DNA of 52,873 nt from the NCBI GenBank assembly GCA_017635395.1, contig JAGBLN010000010.1, positions 1 to 52,873 on the forward strand, given 5' to 3'. The notes beneath the pieces were generated by a model, which saw only the letters and a program-made list of their open reading frames with translations, was not told the origin of the DNA and did not search any database. Below are positions 8,108 through 17,497 of the stretch, piece by piece (positions within the stretch are counted from its first letter, which is position 1; each line of letters starts with the position of its first letter). A program made the position numbers and the translations under genes. This stretch comes from Lachnospiraceae bacterium (lineage in GTDB: Bacteria > Bacillota > Clostridia > Lachnospirales > Lachnospiraceae).

Positions 8108-8920
8108 ATGGCAAAGAAGAAAGAAGAACAAGGCGCACCCGGGTCACCGGCGTGGATGGCGACATTCTCAGATTTGATGAATCTGTTGCTGTGCTTTTTC
8201 GTGTTGCTTTTTTCAATGTCAACCGTAGATGCGCAGAAGTTCGAGGAGGTTGCTGCATCATTTGCACAGACATTCTCGGTATTCACTTCCGGCGCAACTG
8301 CTATCGGCGATGGTATGCTCATAAGCAATGGTGTCAGCCAGCTGAACATGCTGGATGAGTATATCAATTCCACCGGATATGAAGCAGAGACAGAACAGGA
8401 TGCCGAGGACATTGTAAAAGAGGCGATGGAGGCTGCAGAAGCAGCTCAGATGGCTGAGTCCGAGGAACTGGAGGAGAAAGTCGCAGAGGCTCTTTCTGAG
8501 AGCGGCCTTGACCAGATGGTAGAGCTTGACTATACATCACAATACGTGGAGCTGACACTTAACGGTTCGCTCCTGTTTGATTCCGGAAGTGCGGAACTCA
8601 AGGACAGTGCGTCAGGTATCCTTTCACAGATCGGTGTGATACTTGAACGTTACAGCGAGTCTGTTATCGAGATCGAGGGACATACGGACTCAGTACCAAT
8701 ACACTCGGCAAAGTATCCCAGCAATAATGAGCTTTCCGATGCCAGAGCATTGTCGGTATTCTATTATCTTGTTGAGAATACTAATCTTGATCCTGCTAAC
8801 ATAAAGCATTCCGGCAGGGGCGAGTATGTTCCTGTGGCTGACAATACCACGCCGGAGGGCCGGGCACTGAACAGACGTGTTGAGATAAAGATATATAACT
8901 CATTGAGCAGTTATCAGTAA
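8108..8920 (+). CDS. motB: Flagellar stator protein MotB
   Basis: 270 residues. Residues 1-22 are basic then WMATFSD, with Asp22 the proton-carrying residue at the start of the single membrane helix (LLLCFFVLLFSM). The last 130 residues form an OmpA-like peptidoglycan-binding domain with GHTDSVP and the closing NRRVEIKI. A long acidic, Glu-rich helix links the two. MotB anchors MotA to the wall. Asp at the channel together with this family does not by itself tell protons from sodium. Confidence 0.95.
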   Translation: MAKKKEEQGAPGSPAWMATFSDLMNLLLCFFVLLFSMSTVDAQKFEEVAASFAQTFSVFTSGATAIGDGMLISNGVSQLNMLDEYINSTGYEAETEQDAEDIVKEAMEAAEAAQMAESEELEEKVAEALSESGLDQMVELDYTSQYVELTLNGSLLFDSGSAELKDSASGILSQIGVILERYSESVIEIEGHTDSVPIHSAKYPSNNELSDARALSVFYYLVENTNLDPANIKHSGRGEYVPVADNTTPEGRALNRRVEIKIYNSLSSYQ

Positions 8921-8944
8921 TTCTTCTGGGGAGGAACAGATATC

Positions 8945-9463
8945 ATGAAAAAGAATCTTTTGTCAATAATCATCCTTTCGCTTTTGGTGGTCAATATCAT
9001 ACTGACATCCATAATGCTTTTCTCAGTTGTCAGCACAAACAATAAGACCGCAGCTATCGTAACCGACATAGCAGGAATACTTAAGCTTGAGATGGAAGGA
9101 CAGAACGAGGCTGAAGGTGGTGCAGAAGTGGCAATGGCCGACACGGCTGTGTATCAGATCGCAGAGCAGATGACCATTACCTGTAAGAGGGCAGAGGGAG
9201 ATACAAAGGATACCTACTGTCTTGTAAATGTAGCGCTTTCCATGAATACGAAGGATCCTGATTACGAGGCCTATGCAGGAACCCTTGAGACGAATGAGTC
9301 TCTTGTGAAATCAGAGGTAATCGCAGTCATTTCATCATATACGGCAGATGAGATAAAACTGGATCAGGAGGCCGTTTGCCAGGAGATACTTGAGAGAGTA
9401 CAGAAGATGTACGGCTCCAAATTTATATACAAGGTGTCATTCAGCAACATAATGTTCGGCTGA
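8945..9463 (+). CDS. fliL: Flagellar basal-body associated protein FliL
   Basis: 172 residues: a short basic N-terminus, one membrane helix (about residues 6-28) and an outer FliL domain ending in SNIMFG. FliL surrounds and supports the MotAB stator in other bacteria, which fits its place directly after motB. A ribosome site (GGGGAGG) lies 8-14 bases before the ATG. Sequence conservation in this family is modest; gene order makes the call secure. Confidence 0.85.
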   Translation: MKKNLLSIIILSLLVVNIILTSIMLFSVVSTNNKTAAIVTDIAGILKLEMEGQNEAEGGAEVAMADTAVYQIAEQMTITCKRAEGDTKDTYCLVNVALSMNTKDPDYEAYAGTLETNESLVKSEVIAVISSYTADEIKLDQEAVCQEILERVQKMYGSKFIYKVSFSNIMFG

Positions 9464-9540
9464 TGCCTTTGCTTTGAATCATATGTGACTTTGTTGTCAC
9501 GGACTTATATAACAATCCGGGTAAAAAGGAGGTGAGATAA

Positions 9541-10530
9541 GTGGGCGATGTCCTGTCGCAGGAGGAGATTGATAATCTGCTCTCGGCAATTTCGAACGGT
9601 GAAGTCGATGCTGAAGAAATCAAGGGTCAAGACGAACGTTCTGTTAAGAATTATGATTTCAAGCGGCCGGCAAAGTTTTCCAAGGAACACCTCCGTACGC
9701 TTGAGCTCATATTTGAGCACTATGGCAGACTGTTGTCCACGAATCTTCCTGTTTACCTTAGAAAGAATATACAGGTTACTGTTGTATCGTCAGAGACGGT
9801 AACATTTAACGAATTTACGAATGCGCTTTCCAATCCGGTAATACTTGGCATAATCAATTTCCAGCCTTTGTCCGGAAATATACTGATAGACCTGACCAGT
9901 TCCCTGGGCTATGCATTTATTGACAGGATGCTGGGAGGTGTGGGCGAGCCTTTGGATAAGGTCCGTGATTTCTCTGAAATCGAGATGGGAATCCTGTACA
10001 AGATCATCACCATCAGTTCCCAGCTTTTGAAGGAACCGTGGAAGAATGTTATTGAAGTGGAACCTGTACTTGAGCGTATAGAGACCAATACTCAGTTCGC
10101 CCAGATAATAGCGCCTAATGAAATGATCGCCATCGTGACACTTAATGTCAGGATGGGTGAGATCGAAGGTTTCATGAACGTATGTATACCATTCATGACC
10201 ATCGAGTCGATAATTGATAACCTGAATACGAAATTCTGGTTTACCAATATGGTTGCGGATGACGCGGAGGACCACAGACAGGATCTGGAGAATCTCCTTC
10301 GGAAGGTGGATGTGCCGGTTAAGGCGCTTCTTGGAAGAAGCGAGATAGCAGTGAGCGATTTCCTGACTCTGCAGCCGGGAGATATCATCAGGCTTGAGAG
10401 ACGTGTTGATAACGAGCTTGATATTTATGTGGGAATGTATAAGAAGTTTTCAGCTGTGCCGGGTACGGATCATGACAGATACGCAGTCAGGATCACCTCG
10501 ATCTACAGAGAAGAGGAGGAAGAGAGCTAA
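9541..10530 (+). CDS. fliM: Flagellar motor switch protein FliM
   Basis: 329 residues from a GTG start behind AAGGAGGTGA. The N-terminal peptide LSQEEIDNLLSAI is the motif to which phosphorylated CheY binds. A CheC-like middle domain and a C-terminal SpoA domain (about residues 250-320) follow. FliM forms part of the C-ring that sets rotation direction. Its last base is shared with the start codon of fliY (TAATG), indicating tight translational coupling. Confidence 0.95.
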   Translation: MGDVLSQEEIDNLLSAISNGEVDAEEIKGQDERSVKNYDFKRPAKFSKEHLRTLELIFEHYGRLLSTNLPVYLRKNIQVTVVSSETVTFNEFTNALSNPVILGIINFQPLSGNILIDLTSSLGYAFIDRMLGGVGEPLDKVRDFSEIEMGILYKIITISSQLLKEPWKNVIEVEPVLERIETNTQFAQIIAPNEMIAIVTLNVRMGEIEGFMNVCIPFMTIESIIDNLNTKFWFTNMVADDAEDHRQDLENLLRKVDVPVKALLGRSEIAVSDFLTLQPGDIIRLERRVDNELDIYVGMYKKFSAVPGTDHDRYAVRITSIYREEEEES

Positions 10531-11768
10531 TGGATGGAATGCTTTCACAGGACGAGATTAATGCCCTCTTGAATGGAATGGATCTCGATAATGCGGGAGG
10601 CGATGCCGGGGGAGATGCATCCGGAGACGGAGGCGGTTCAGGGAGTGGTCCCGATCAGAGCCTGCTTTCGGAGATTGAAAAGGATGCCATAGGTGAGATA
10701 GCCAATATCAGTATGGGAACTTCTGCAACGACGCTGTTCTCTCTGGTCAATCAGAAGGTTAATATCACCACACCCAAGGTAACACTTGCAAACTGGGATA
10801 CGGTGCTTGAAGAATATCCGGCACCTTGTGTTTTCATAGAAATTCAGTACACCATAGGTCTTACGGGATCGAATATCCTGATCCTGGATGAGCGTGATGT
10901 TAAGGTAATAACCGACTTGATGATGGGCGGTGACGGAACTAATACAGACGGTGAACTGGGGGAACTTCATCTTTCTGCTATTTCAGAAGCAATGAACCAG
11001 ATGATGGGATCTTCAGCTACGTCTCTTTCGTCAATGATGGGCAAGAAGATAGATATCTCTCCGCCTAAGGCAAGCCTTGTAAAGATAAACGAAATGATCG
11101 GAAACGGTGCGGCAAGCAATCCTTTTGAGGATGACACTTTTGTTAAGATTGCTTTCCGTATGCAGATAGGCGACCTGGTTGACTCAACCATCATGCAGCT
11201 TTATCCTGTACCGTTTGCTAAATCGCTGTATGAGATATTCATGGGTTCGCAGGAGGATGACTTTAGTGCGGTTACGTCAGCTCCAGAACCTGCTCCCGCG
11301 CCTGCAGCAGCTCCTTCCCCTGCGGCAGCTCCTGTACCTGCAGCGGCTCCTGCCCCTGCGCCTATGCCGGCACCGGGAATGGATCCTTATGGATATGGAG
11401 CGGCACCGGGCTATCCGCCACAGGGCATGCCGCCTCAGATGGCGCCTTATCCTATGCCTCAGCCGCAGATGAATATACAGCCTGCGCAGTTCCAGCCCTT
11501 TACTGCGGACATGGCGGCGCTTATAGGCCAGGAGAATATCGGCCTTATTATGGATGTTCCTCTTGAGGTGACTGTTGAGCTGGGACGTACTTCTAAGTCC
11601 ATACATGACATTCTGGAGTTTGCGCCGGGAACAATCATAGAGCTTGAGAAGATAGCCGGTGAGCCTATAGACGTGCTGGTAAACGGTAAGTTTGTAGCCA
11701 AGGGCGAAGTTGTAGTCATTGAAGAAAGCTTCGGTGTCAGGATTACGGAGATAATCAAGGATTCATGA
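10530..11768 (+). CDS. fliY: Motor switch phosphatase FliY (FliN-type)
   Basis: 412 residues. It opens with a FliM-like CheY-binding peptide, LSQDEINALL. The middle holds two CheC-type phosphatase motifs, around EIANISMGTSATTLFS and ISEAMNQMMGSSATSLSS. A Pro-Ala-rich linker (about residues 250-325) leads to a C-terminal FliN SpoA domain. In Firmicutes FliY both builds the C-ring and dephosphorylates CheY. The first motif keeps E and N; the second also has E and N. Its end overlaps fliO by 4 bp. Confidence 0.93.
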   Translation: MDGMLSQDEINALLNGMDLDNAGGDAGGDASGDGGGSGSGPDQSLLSEIEKDAIGEIANISMGTSATTLFSLVNQKVNITTPKVTLANWDTVLEEYPAPCVFIEIQYTIGLTGSNILILDERDVKVITDLMMGGDGTNTDGELGELHLSAISEAMNQMMGSSATSLSSMMGKKIDISPPKASLVKINEMIGNGAASNPFEDDTFVKIAFRMQIGDLVDSTIMQLYPVPFAKSLYEIFMGSQEDDFSAVTSAPEPAPAPAAAPSPAAAPVPAAAPAPAPMPAPGMDPYGYGAAPGYPPQGMPPQMAPYPMPQPQMNIQPAQFQPFTADMAALIGQENIGLIMDVPLEVTVELGRTSKSIHDILEFAPGTIIELEKIAGEPIDVLVNGKFVAKGEVVVIEESFGVRITEIIKDS

Positions 11769-12238
11769 TGTACAGGCTTTCTGAAATGGGAACGGTTTTA
11801 TATACGCTGGCTGACAGCCTGAGCGGGAACGCTGCAGAGGCCACGGGCACTTTGGACCGGTCGGGTTATACGGTAAACGGCGTTGCAAGGTTTATTTCTG
11901 TCCTGCTGATTTTTGTATTCGTGCTGGGAATCACATACCTTACTACAAGGTTTGTGGGAAAGACGGGGCAGAGCAGGGCCAGGTCCGCAAATATAGAGGT
12001 GATAGAGGCTGTGCGGAATGCCGAGGGCAAGATGCTGCAGCTCGTACGTGTCGGCGGTAAGTATATCATTATCGCCGTGGGAAAGGATACCCAGACCTTT
12101 CTCTGTGAGGTGGATGAGAATATGCTGGATCTGAGTGCAAGGGATGAAGCTCTTGCGCCTGCGTTTTCTGATATCCTGAATAAGTTCAAAAAGAGCAATG
12201 ACGCCGGCGGGGATGACAAGGCCGGTGATCAGGGGTAG
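11765..12238 (+). CDS. fliO: Flagellar export protein FliO
   Basis: 157 residues; start ATG overlaps the fliY stop, and a second ATG follows immediately. One membrane helix lies near residues 40-58 (FISVLLIFVFVLGITYL), then a short basic cytoplasmic domain with LVRVGGKYIIIAVGK, the pattern typical of FliO/FliZ. FliO helps assemble the FliP pore. cheY, often found between fliY and fliO in clostridia, is absent here because the two genes overlap. Confidence 0.85.
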   Translation: MMYRLSEMGTVLYTLADSLSGNAAEATGTLDRSGYTVNGVARFISVLLIFVFVLGITYLTTRFVGKTGQSRARSANIEVIEAVRNAEGKMLQLVRVGGKYIIIAVGKDTQTFLCEVDENMLDLSARDEALAPAFSDILNKFKKSNDAGGDDKAGDQG

Positions 12239-12245
12239 TAGGATT

Positions 12246-13121
12246 TTGAAATTATCAGTATTCTTAAAAAAATACGGTTTTTTACTGAAGGGTGCATTGT
12301 GTTTGCTGGTGCTGGTGGGCGCAATGTCCTTTTTCGTTCCGTTAAGGGCTTATGCCACTGATACTGACGATAACGGAACAACCGACGAAAGAACATATGA
12401 GGATGAACCGGGTTCGTCAGATAATCCTTCTGATACCGAAGACTTAAATATCGGAAATACCGTTACGGTAGAGCTTAACAACGGCAACGGCTCAATAAAC
12501 GGCGCGCTGCAGATAGTATTCATACTGGCAGGCATAGGGCTTATCCCCATGCTTCTGCTTACCCTGACATCTTTTACCAGGATAATAATTGTTTTGCATT
12601 TCACTAGACAGGCGCTTAATACCCAGACTGCGCCGCCGAACATGGTGCTTGTTGCTCTTGCAATGTTCTTAACAATCTATATCATGGCGCCGGTGTTTAC
12701 GGCTATGTACAATGATGCAATCGTGCCTATGAATAACGGCGACATCACCATAGAGGAAGCATATGAGATAGGCGTTAAGCCTTTAAGAACGTATATGTAC
12801 GGACAGACTGAGGTCAAGGATGTGTCCGTATTCATGGAGATAGCAGGGGAGACAGAGTGGGACGGTGATCCCGATTCAGTGCCCATGCAGGTGCTGATTC
12901 CCTCCTATATGGTAAGCGAGCTTAGGACCGCATTTATCATCGGATTCCTGATATATGTGCCCTTCCTGGTAATAGACATGGTGGTTTCTTCCGTGCTCAT
13001 GAGTATGGGTATGATGATGCTGCCGCCTACTACCATTTCCATGCCGTTTAAGATACTTCTTTTCGTGCTGGCAGACGGCTGGAACCTGATAATCGTAAAC
13101 CTTGTAAAGACATTTTATTAG
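12246..13121 (+). CDS. fliP: Flagellar export gate protein FliP
   Basis: 291 residues from TTG 12246, which has AGGGG ten bases upstream. An in-frame ATG at 12198 would overlap fliO by 41 bp and has no ribosome site. A signal-peptide-like segment (residues 9-35) is followed by an acidic, Asp-Thr-rich stretch, then the FliP core with TSFTRIIIVLHFTRQAL, APPNMVLVALAMFLT and four membrane helices. FliP with FliQ and FliR forms the export pore of the flagellar type III system. The start is the only uncertain point. Confidence 0.93.
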   Translation: MKLSVFLKKYGFLLKGALCLLVLVGAMSFFVPLRAYATDTDDNGTTDERTYEDEPGSSDNPSDTEDLNIGNTVTVELNNGNGSINGALQIVFILAGIGLIPMLLLTLTSFTRIIIVLHFTRQALNTQTAPPNMVLVALAMFLTIYIMAPVFTAMYNDAIVPMNNGDITIEEAYEIGVKPLRTYMYGQTEVKDVSVFMEIAGETEWDGDPDSVPMQVLIPSYMVSELRTAFIIGFLIYVPFLVIDMVVSSVLMSMGMMMLPPTTISMPFKILLFVLADGWNLIIVNLVKTFY

Positions 13122-13133
13122 CGGAGGTGGATA

Positions 13134-13403
13134 ATGACTGTTGCAGACGTAACTGAGATCACGAGCAGGCTGATGTATATTGTTATCATTACTGTGGCGC
13201 CGCCGCTGCTTATCAGTATGGTGATCGGCCTTTTGGTAAGCATATTTCAGACCGTCACATCGATTCAGGAACAAACTCTGACTTTTGTGCCAAAGTTTAT
13301 CTCCATCTTTTTGGTGCTTATTATATTTGGGGGCTGGATGCTGGATAACATGACCAGTTTCATGGTAGACCTCTGGTCTAATTTTTCGGTATATCTGCAC
13401 TGA
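13134..13403 (+). CDS. fliQ: Flagellar export gate protein FliQ
   Basis: 89 residues, the standard FliQ length, with two membrane helices and the conserved QTVTSIQEQTLTFVPK loop between them. A GCGGAGGTGG site lies seven bases before the ATG. It is the small repeated subunit around the FliP/FliR pore. Confidence 0.95.
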   Translation: MTVADVTEITSRLMYIVIITVAPPLLISMVIGLLVSIFQTVTSIQEQTLTFVPKFISIFLVLIIFGGWMLDNMTSFMVDLWSNFSVYLH

Positions 13404-13418
13404 CCTTGGTGCATTTAA

Positions 13419-13452
13419 GGTAAATTAAGCTGGTAAATTAAGGTAAATTAAG
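13419..13452 (+). repeat. Three copies of GGTAAATTAAG before fliR
   Basis: Exact 11-mers at 13419-13429, 13432-13442 and 13442-13452; the last two share one base. The third ends right before the fliR ATG at 13453, so this short AT-rich array replaces a normal ribosome site with only AAGG at 13440-13443. Confidence 0.85.
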
Positions 13453-14238
13453 ATGGTAGATTTTGCTTTCCCGCTTGAAGAACTGGAATACTTTTTGCTT
13501 ATATTTGCCCGTATTACTGCATTCATGTTTACGGCACCTTTTTTTTCGCAGAATAATGTGCCAAGAATGTTAAAGGTAGCGCTTTCTGCTTTTATCTCAT
13601 ATCTTCTGTACGAGGCAATTATGCCCCATGAATATGTGGTCTATGACACTCTTTTGGGTTACACGGTTTATGTGCTGAAGGAGACTGTCACGGGGCTGGT
13701 GATAGGTTTTTCAGCTAATGCGGCAATGCAGATTTCTGCCTTTGCAGGTCAGATCGTTGATACAGATATAGGTTTTTCCATGTCTGCCCAGATGGATCCA
13801 GTGACACAGCAGAATACTACGGTGACAGGATATATTTATCAGTATATTTTCCTGCTGCTTTTTATGGTGACAGGACTTCACAGGTACCTGCTGCAGGCTC
13901 TAGGCGAGACTTTCATCCTGATACCGGTGGGTAAGACGGTTTTTGAGATGCAGGCATTTTATGACGGCCTTCTTGGGTTCATGGCTGACTATATCATGAT
14001 AGGATTCAGGATAGCCCTTCCGGTGTTTGCCGTGATACTCATAGTGAACTGCATGCTGGGCGTGATGGCAAAGATTGCCCCCCAGATGAATATGTTTGCT
14101 GTGGGAATTCAGATAAAAAGCATGGCAGGGCTCATAGTACTGTATGTGACCGTGAGCATACTGCCGCATGCGGCGGACCTTGTGTTTGTGCAGATGAAGA
14201 CCAATATAGCAACGTTTGTAAAGGCAATGATGCCATAG
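13453..14238 (+). CDS. fliR: Flagellar export gate protein FliR
   Basis: 261 residues, with six predicted membrane segments spanning nearly the whole chain. Typical features are ITAFMFTAPFFS near the start, the GFSMSAQMDPVTQQ loop and the ending AVGIQIKSMAGL. FliR completes the FliPQR pore. Translation starts from ATG 13453 with a weak ribosome site inside the 11-bp repeats, so it may be made at a lower level than FliP and FliQ. Confidence 0.93.
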   Translation: MVDFAFPLEELEYFLLIFARITAFMFTAPFFSQNNVPRMLKVALSAFISYLLYEAIMPHEYVVYDTLLGYTVYVLKETVTGLVIGFSANAAMQISAFAGQIVDTDIGFSMSAQMDPVTQQNTTVTGYIYQYIFLLLFMVTGLHRYLLQALGETFILIPVGKTVFEMQAFYDGLLGFMADYIMIGFRIALPVFAVILIVNCMLGVMAKIAPQMNMFAVGIQIKSMAGLIVLYVTVSILPHAADLVFVQMKTNIATFVKAMMP

Positions 14239-14250
14239 GAGTTCTGAAAC

Positions 14251-15387
14251 ATGCTTAAGTATGACCTTCAGTTCTTCGCCCAGGAAGGCCCTGGCGGTGA
14301 AAAGACTGAACAGCCTACTTCCAAAAAGCTGGAAGATGCGAGAAAAGAAGGCCAGGTGGCGAAGAGCCAGGACCTGGCAACCTCTTTTACGCTGTTGGGA
14401 CTATTCATCATGCTTAAATTATATACCTCTGTCATGGCGGGGCAGATCAAGGACATATTCACGTTTTATTATAACCGCATGCATTATTTTGTGCGGCTTC
14501 CGTCCTATGAAAGCGCTACTAAGGCATACAGTGATGCTTTGAGTTATGCCTTGATACGAATTCTGGTGATCATACTTCCGTTTCTTCTGATGGGCCTTGC
14601 GATAGCTTTTGTGGCTGATGTTGCCCAGGTAAAATGGAAGCCTACCAGAAAGCCTCTGGCACCGAAGTTAAGTAAACTAAATCCCATAAACGGAGTGAAG
14701 CGTATTTTCTCGGTTGCAAAGCTGGTTGAACTCTTAAAATCTGTATTAAAAATTGCAGTTATGTTTGCAATCATTTATAATGAATTGGTAGACAGTATAT
14801 ATCTTCTGTATACCGTTTATGATATTCCCGTGATAGAGGCAGTAAAAAAAGCGGGGGACATACTAATTAACACGGGCCTGAAGATTGCTGCTGTTTTTGT
14901 GGTGGTAGCCTTTGCTGATTTCGGTTTCCAGAAATGGAAGTTCATGCGTGACATGAGAATGACCAAGCAGGAAGTCAAGGAAGAATATAAGTCCACCGAA
15001 GGTGATCCGCAGATAAAGGGAAAGATCCGTCAGAGGATGATGCAGGCATCCAGGCGAAGGATGATGAACAATCTCCCCCAGGCTGATGTGGTCATTACGA
15101 ACCCGACGCATTTTGCTGTAGCGATCAAATACGATAAGAAAGTGGCTGAGGCGCCTTTAGTACTGGCAAAAGGGGCTGACTATATGGCCCAGAAGATAAA
15201 GGAAACTGCAAGGGAACACAGCATAGAGATAGTTGAGAACAAGCCCCTGGCCAGGGCTCTCTATGCAAATACCGAGGTAGGGGATGAAATACCGCCGGAG
15301 CTTTATGTACCGGTAGCTGAAATCCTTGCAGCTGTATACCGTGCTGAAGGAAGGGTTTCCTCCAGCGGAGAGATAAAGAATAAATGA
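14251..15387 (+). CDS. flhB: Flagellar export switch protein FlhB
   Basis: 378 residues. The N-terminal peptide MLKYDLQFFAQEG and EKTEQPTSKKLEDARKEGQVAKS are classic. Four membrane helices follow, then a cytoplasmic domain with the self-cleavage site N284-P285-T286-H287. Cleavage between Asn and Pro switches export from rod-hook to filament substrates. All key residues are present. Confidence 0.96.
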   Translation: MLKYDLQFFAQEGPGGEKTEQPTSKKLEDARKEGQVAKSQDLATSFTLLGLFIMLKLYTSVMAGQIKDIFTFYYNRMHYFVRLPSYESATKAYSDALSYALIRILVIILPFLLMGLAIAFVADVAQVKWKPTRKPLAPKLSKLNPINGVKRIFSVAKLVELLKSVLKIAVMFAIIYNELVDSIYLLYTVYDIPVIEAVKKAGDILINTGLKIAAVFVVVAFADFGFQKWKFMRDMRMTKQEVKEEYKSTEGDPQIKGKIRQRMMQASRRRMMNNLPQADVVITNPTHFAVAIKYDKKVAEAPLVLAKGADYMAQKIKETAREHSIEIVENKPLARALYANTEVGDEIPPELYVPVAEILAAVYRAEGRVSSSGEIKNK

Positions 15388-15417
15388 TTGGATATTTGTT
15401 AGGAATATAAAGGACAA

Positions 15418-17496
15418 ATGGCTGGAGCAGAAGCAAAAAAAGCACCGGGGAAAAAGCTGTTAGCAGGCGGCGATATTGTTGTAGCCGTTTATGTGCTGGC
15501 TGCTTTTGTAATGATGATAGTCCCCATTCCGTCCTGGCTTCTGGATATCCTGCTGGCTGTGAATATGGCGGTTGCGTTTTCGGTGCTTTTCTCTGCGATG
15601 TTTTCAAAAGAAGCGCTGGATATGTCGTTTTTCCCGACTCTGCTCCTGTTCACCACGCTGTTCAGAATATCCCTGAATATATCCTCCACCCGTCTGATTC
15701 TTACTACCGGCAGCCCCGGTAACGTGGTAGAAACTTTCGGACAGTTCGTGGGCGGCGGCGACCTGATAATGGGTATCATAGTTTTTGCTATCCTGCTGAT
15801 AGTGCAGTTCATGGTTATCAACAAGGGTTCCGAGCGTGTTGCTGAAGTAACAGCGAGATTTACGCTGGACGCTATGCCGGGTAAGCAGATGGCCATAGAT
15901 GCGGACCTCAATACCGGTGCCATAGACGATCAGGAAGCAAAGAGAAGGCGTGACAAGATTCAGGAAGAAGCAAGCTTTTTCGGAGCCATGGACGGTGCCG
16001 TGAAGTATGTTAAGGGAGATGCTACCGCTGGTCTCCTTATATCAGCAGTAAATATCGTGGGCGGCATTGCCATGGGAATGCTGCGCATGAATATGGAATT
16101 CCAGGATGCACTTAATACTTATGTGGTGCTGACCATAGGTGACGGACTGGTTTCCGCAATACCGTCTCTTTTAATATCTCTTTCAACCGGCGTGCTGGTA
16201 ACAAAGGGATCGAAGGATGCGGACTTTGGAAATGTACTCTTAAAACAGCTTTTCGGCCTGCCTAAGGCTATGTATATAGTCGGGGCAGTGCTTATGCTGC
16301 TCGGTATAATAACACCCCTGCAGATTTTTATCTTTGTGCCCCTGGGCCTTGTATTCGTCATCATAGGAAAGCGTATGGACAATATGATGAAGAAAGCCAA
16401 GGTAGAGGAATCTGTAGAGCAGGGCGAGGTGGCAGAGGCAGAGGAGATAAGGAAGCCGGAGAATGTTACATCGCTCCTGCAGGTGGACCCTATAGAGCTG
16501 GAATTCGGTTACGGCATCATACCCCTTGCGGATGTGAGCCAGGGCGGAGACCTTTTAGACCGAGTGGTAATGATAAGGCGTCAGGTGGCATTGGAGCTTG
16601 GTACTGTGGTGCCTATCATAAGACTGCGTGATAACATCCAGCTCAACCCAAACCAGTACATAATCAAGATAAAGGGCATACAGTGTTCGGAGGGCGAGAT
16701 ACTTTTTGACCATTATCTTGCAATGAATCCGGGAAGCGTGGAGGAAGAGATAACAGGTATCCCTACGATAGAGCCGTCCTTCCACCTGCCTGCGCTCTGG
16801 ATCACAGAAGGACAGAGGGAAAGAGCAGAGTCCTATGGATATACTGTTGTGGATCCACCTTCAATAATCGCTACTCATCTGACGGAGGTTATCAAGGCCC
16901 ACATTGCAGAGCTCCTTACCAGGCAGGATGTACAGGCGCTTGTTGACAACCTTAAGGAGTCCAATCCGGCCATTGTGGACGAGCTTACTCCTAAGCTTTT
17001 GGGCCTGGGCGAGATACAGAAAGTCCTTCAGAATCTGCTGATGGAGGGCATATCCATAAGGGACCTGCTTACGATTTTTGAATCCCTTGCGGACAGGGCA
17101 ACCACCACCAGGGATACGGATCTTCTGACGGAATATGTAAGGCAGGCACTTAAGCGTGCAATATCGAATAAGTATTTTGCAGGCGAGGACATGGCCCAGG
17201 TAGTGACCCTGGATCCCAAGCTTGAGCAGGAGATAATGGGAAGCGTCAAGCAGTCCGAGCAGGGAGCATATATAACACTGGCACCGGACCGCGTAAGGGC
17301 AATAATAGACAGCACCGGCAAGGCAGTAGAGAAGATGGAGAACCTGGGAAGGAATGCCATAGTCCTTACTTCGCCGGTAGTCAGGATGTATTATAAACGG
17401 CTTACTGAAGATTATTACAAAGATCTGGCAGTTTTGTCGTATAATGAAGTGGAGAGCGATGTTCAGTTAAAGAGCATCGGGATGGTGAGCGCATAA
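15418..17496 (+). CDS. flhA: Flagellar export apparatus protein FlhA
   Basis: 692 residues, full length. The N-terminal half has about eight membrane helices and the conserved cytoplasmic loop RRDKIQEEASFFGAMDGA. The C-terminal half is the cytoplasmic ring domain that receives chaperone-cargo complexes (LLQVDPIELEFGYGIIPLAD, PPSIIATHLTEVIK). FlhA couples the proton gradient to export. The start ATG 15418 follows AAAGGAC. flhF begins one base after its stop. Confidence 0.97.
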   Translation: MAGAEAKKAPGKKLLAGGDIVVAVYVLAAFVMMIVPIPSWLLDILLAVNMAVAFSVLFSAMFSKEALDMSFFPTLLLFTTLFRISLNISSTRLILTTGSPGNVVETFGQFVGGGDLIMGIIVFAILLIVQFMVINKGSERVAEVTARFTLDAMPGKQMAIDADLNTGAIDDQEAKRRRDKIQEEASFFGAMDGAVKYVKGDATAGLLISAVNIVGGIAMGMLRMNMEFQDALNTYVVLTIGDGLVSAIPSLLISLSTGVLVTKGSKDADFGNVLLKQLFGLPKAMYIVGAVLMLLGIITPLQIFIFVPLGLVFVIIGKRMDNMMKKAKVEESVEQGEVAEAEEIRKPENVTSLLQVDPIELEFGYGIIPLADVSQGGDLLDRVVMIRRQVALELGTVVPIIRLRDNIQLNPNQYIIKIKGIQCSEGEILFDHYLAMNPGSVEEEITGIPTIEPSFHLPALWITEGQRERAESYGYTVVDPPSIIATHLTEVIKAHIAELLTRQDVQALVDNLKESNPAIVDELTPKLLGLGEIQKVLQNLLMEGISIRDLLTIFESLADRATTTRDTDLLTEYVRQALKRAISNKYFAGEDMAQVVTLDPKLEQEIMGSVKQSEQGAYITLAPDRVRAIIDSTGKAVEKMENLGRNAIVLTSPVVRMYYKRLTEDYYKDLAVLSYNEVESDVQLKSIGMVSA

Positions 17497-17497
17497 A

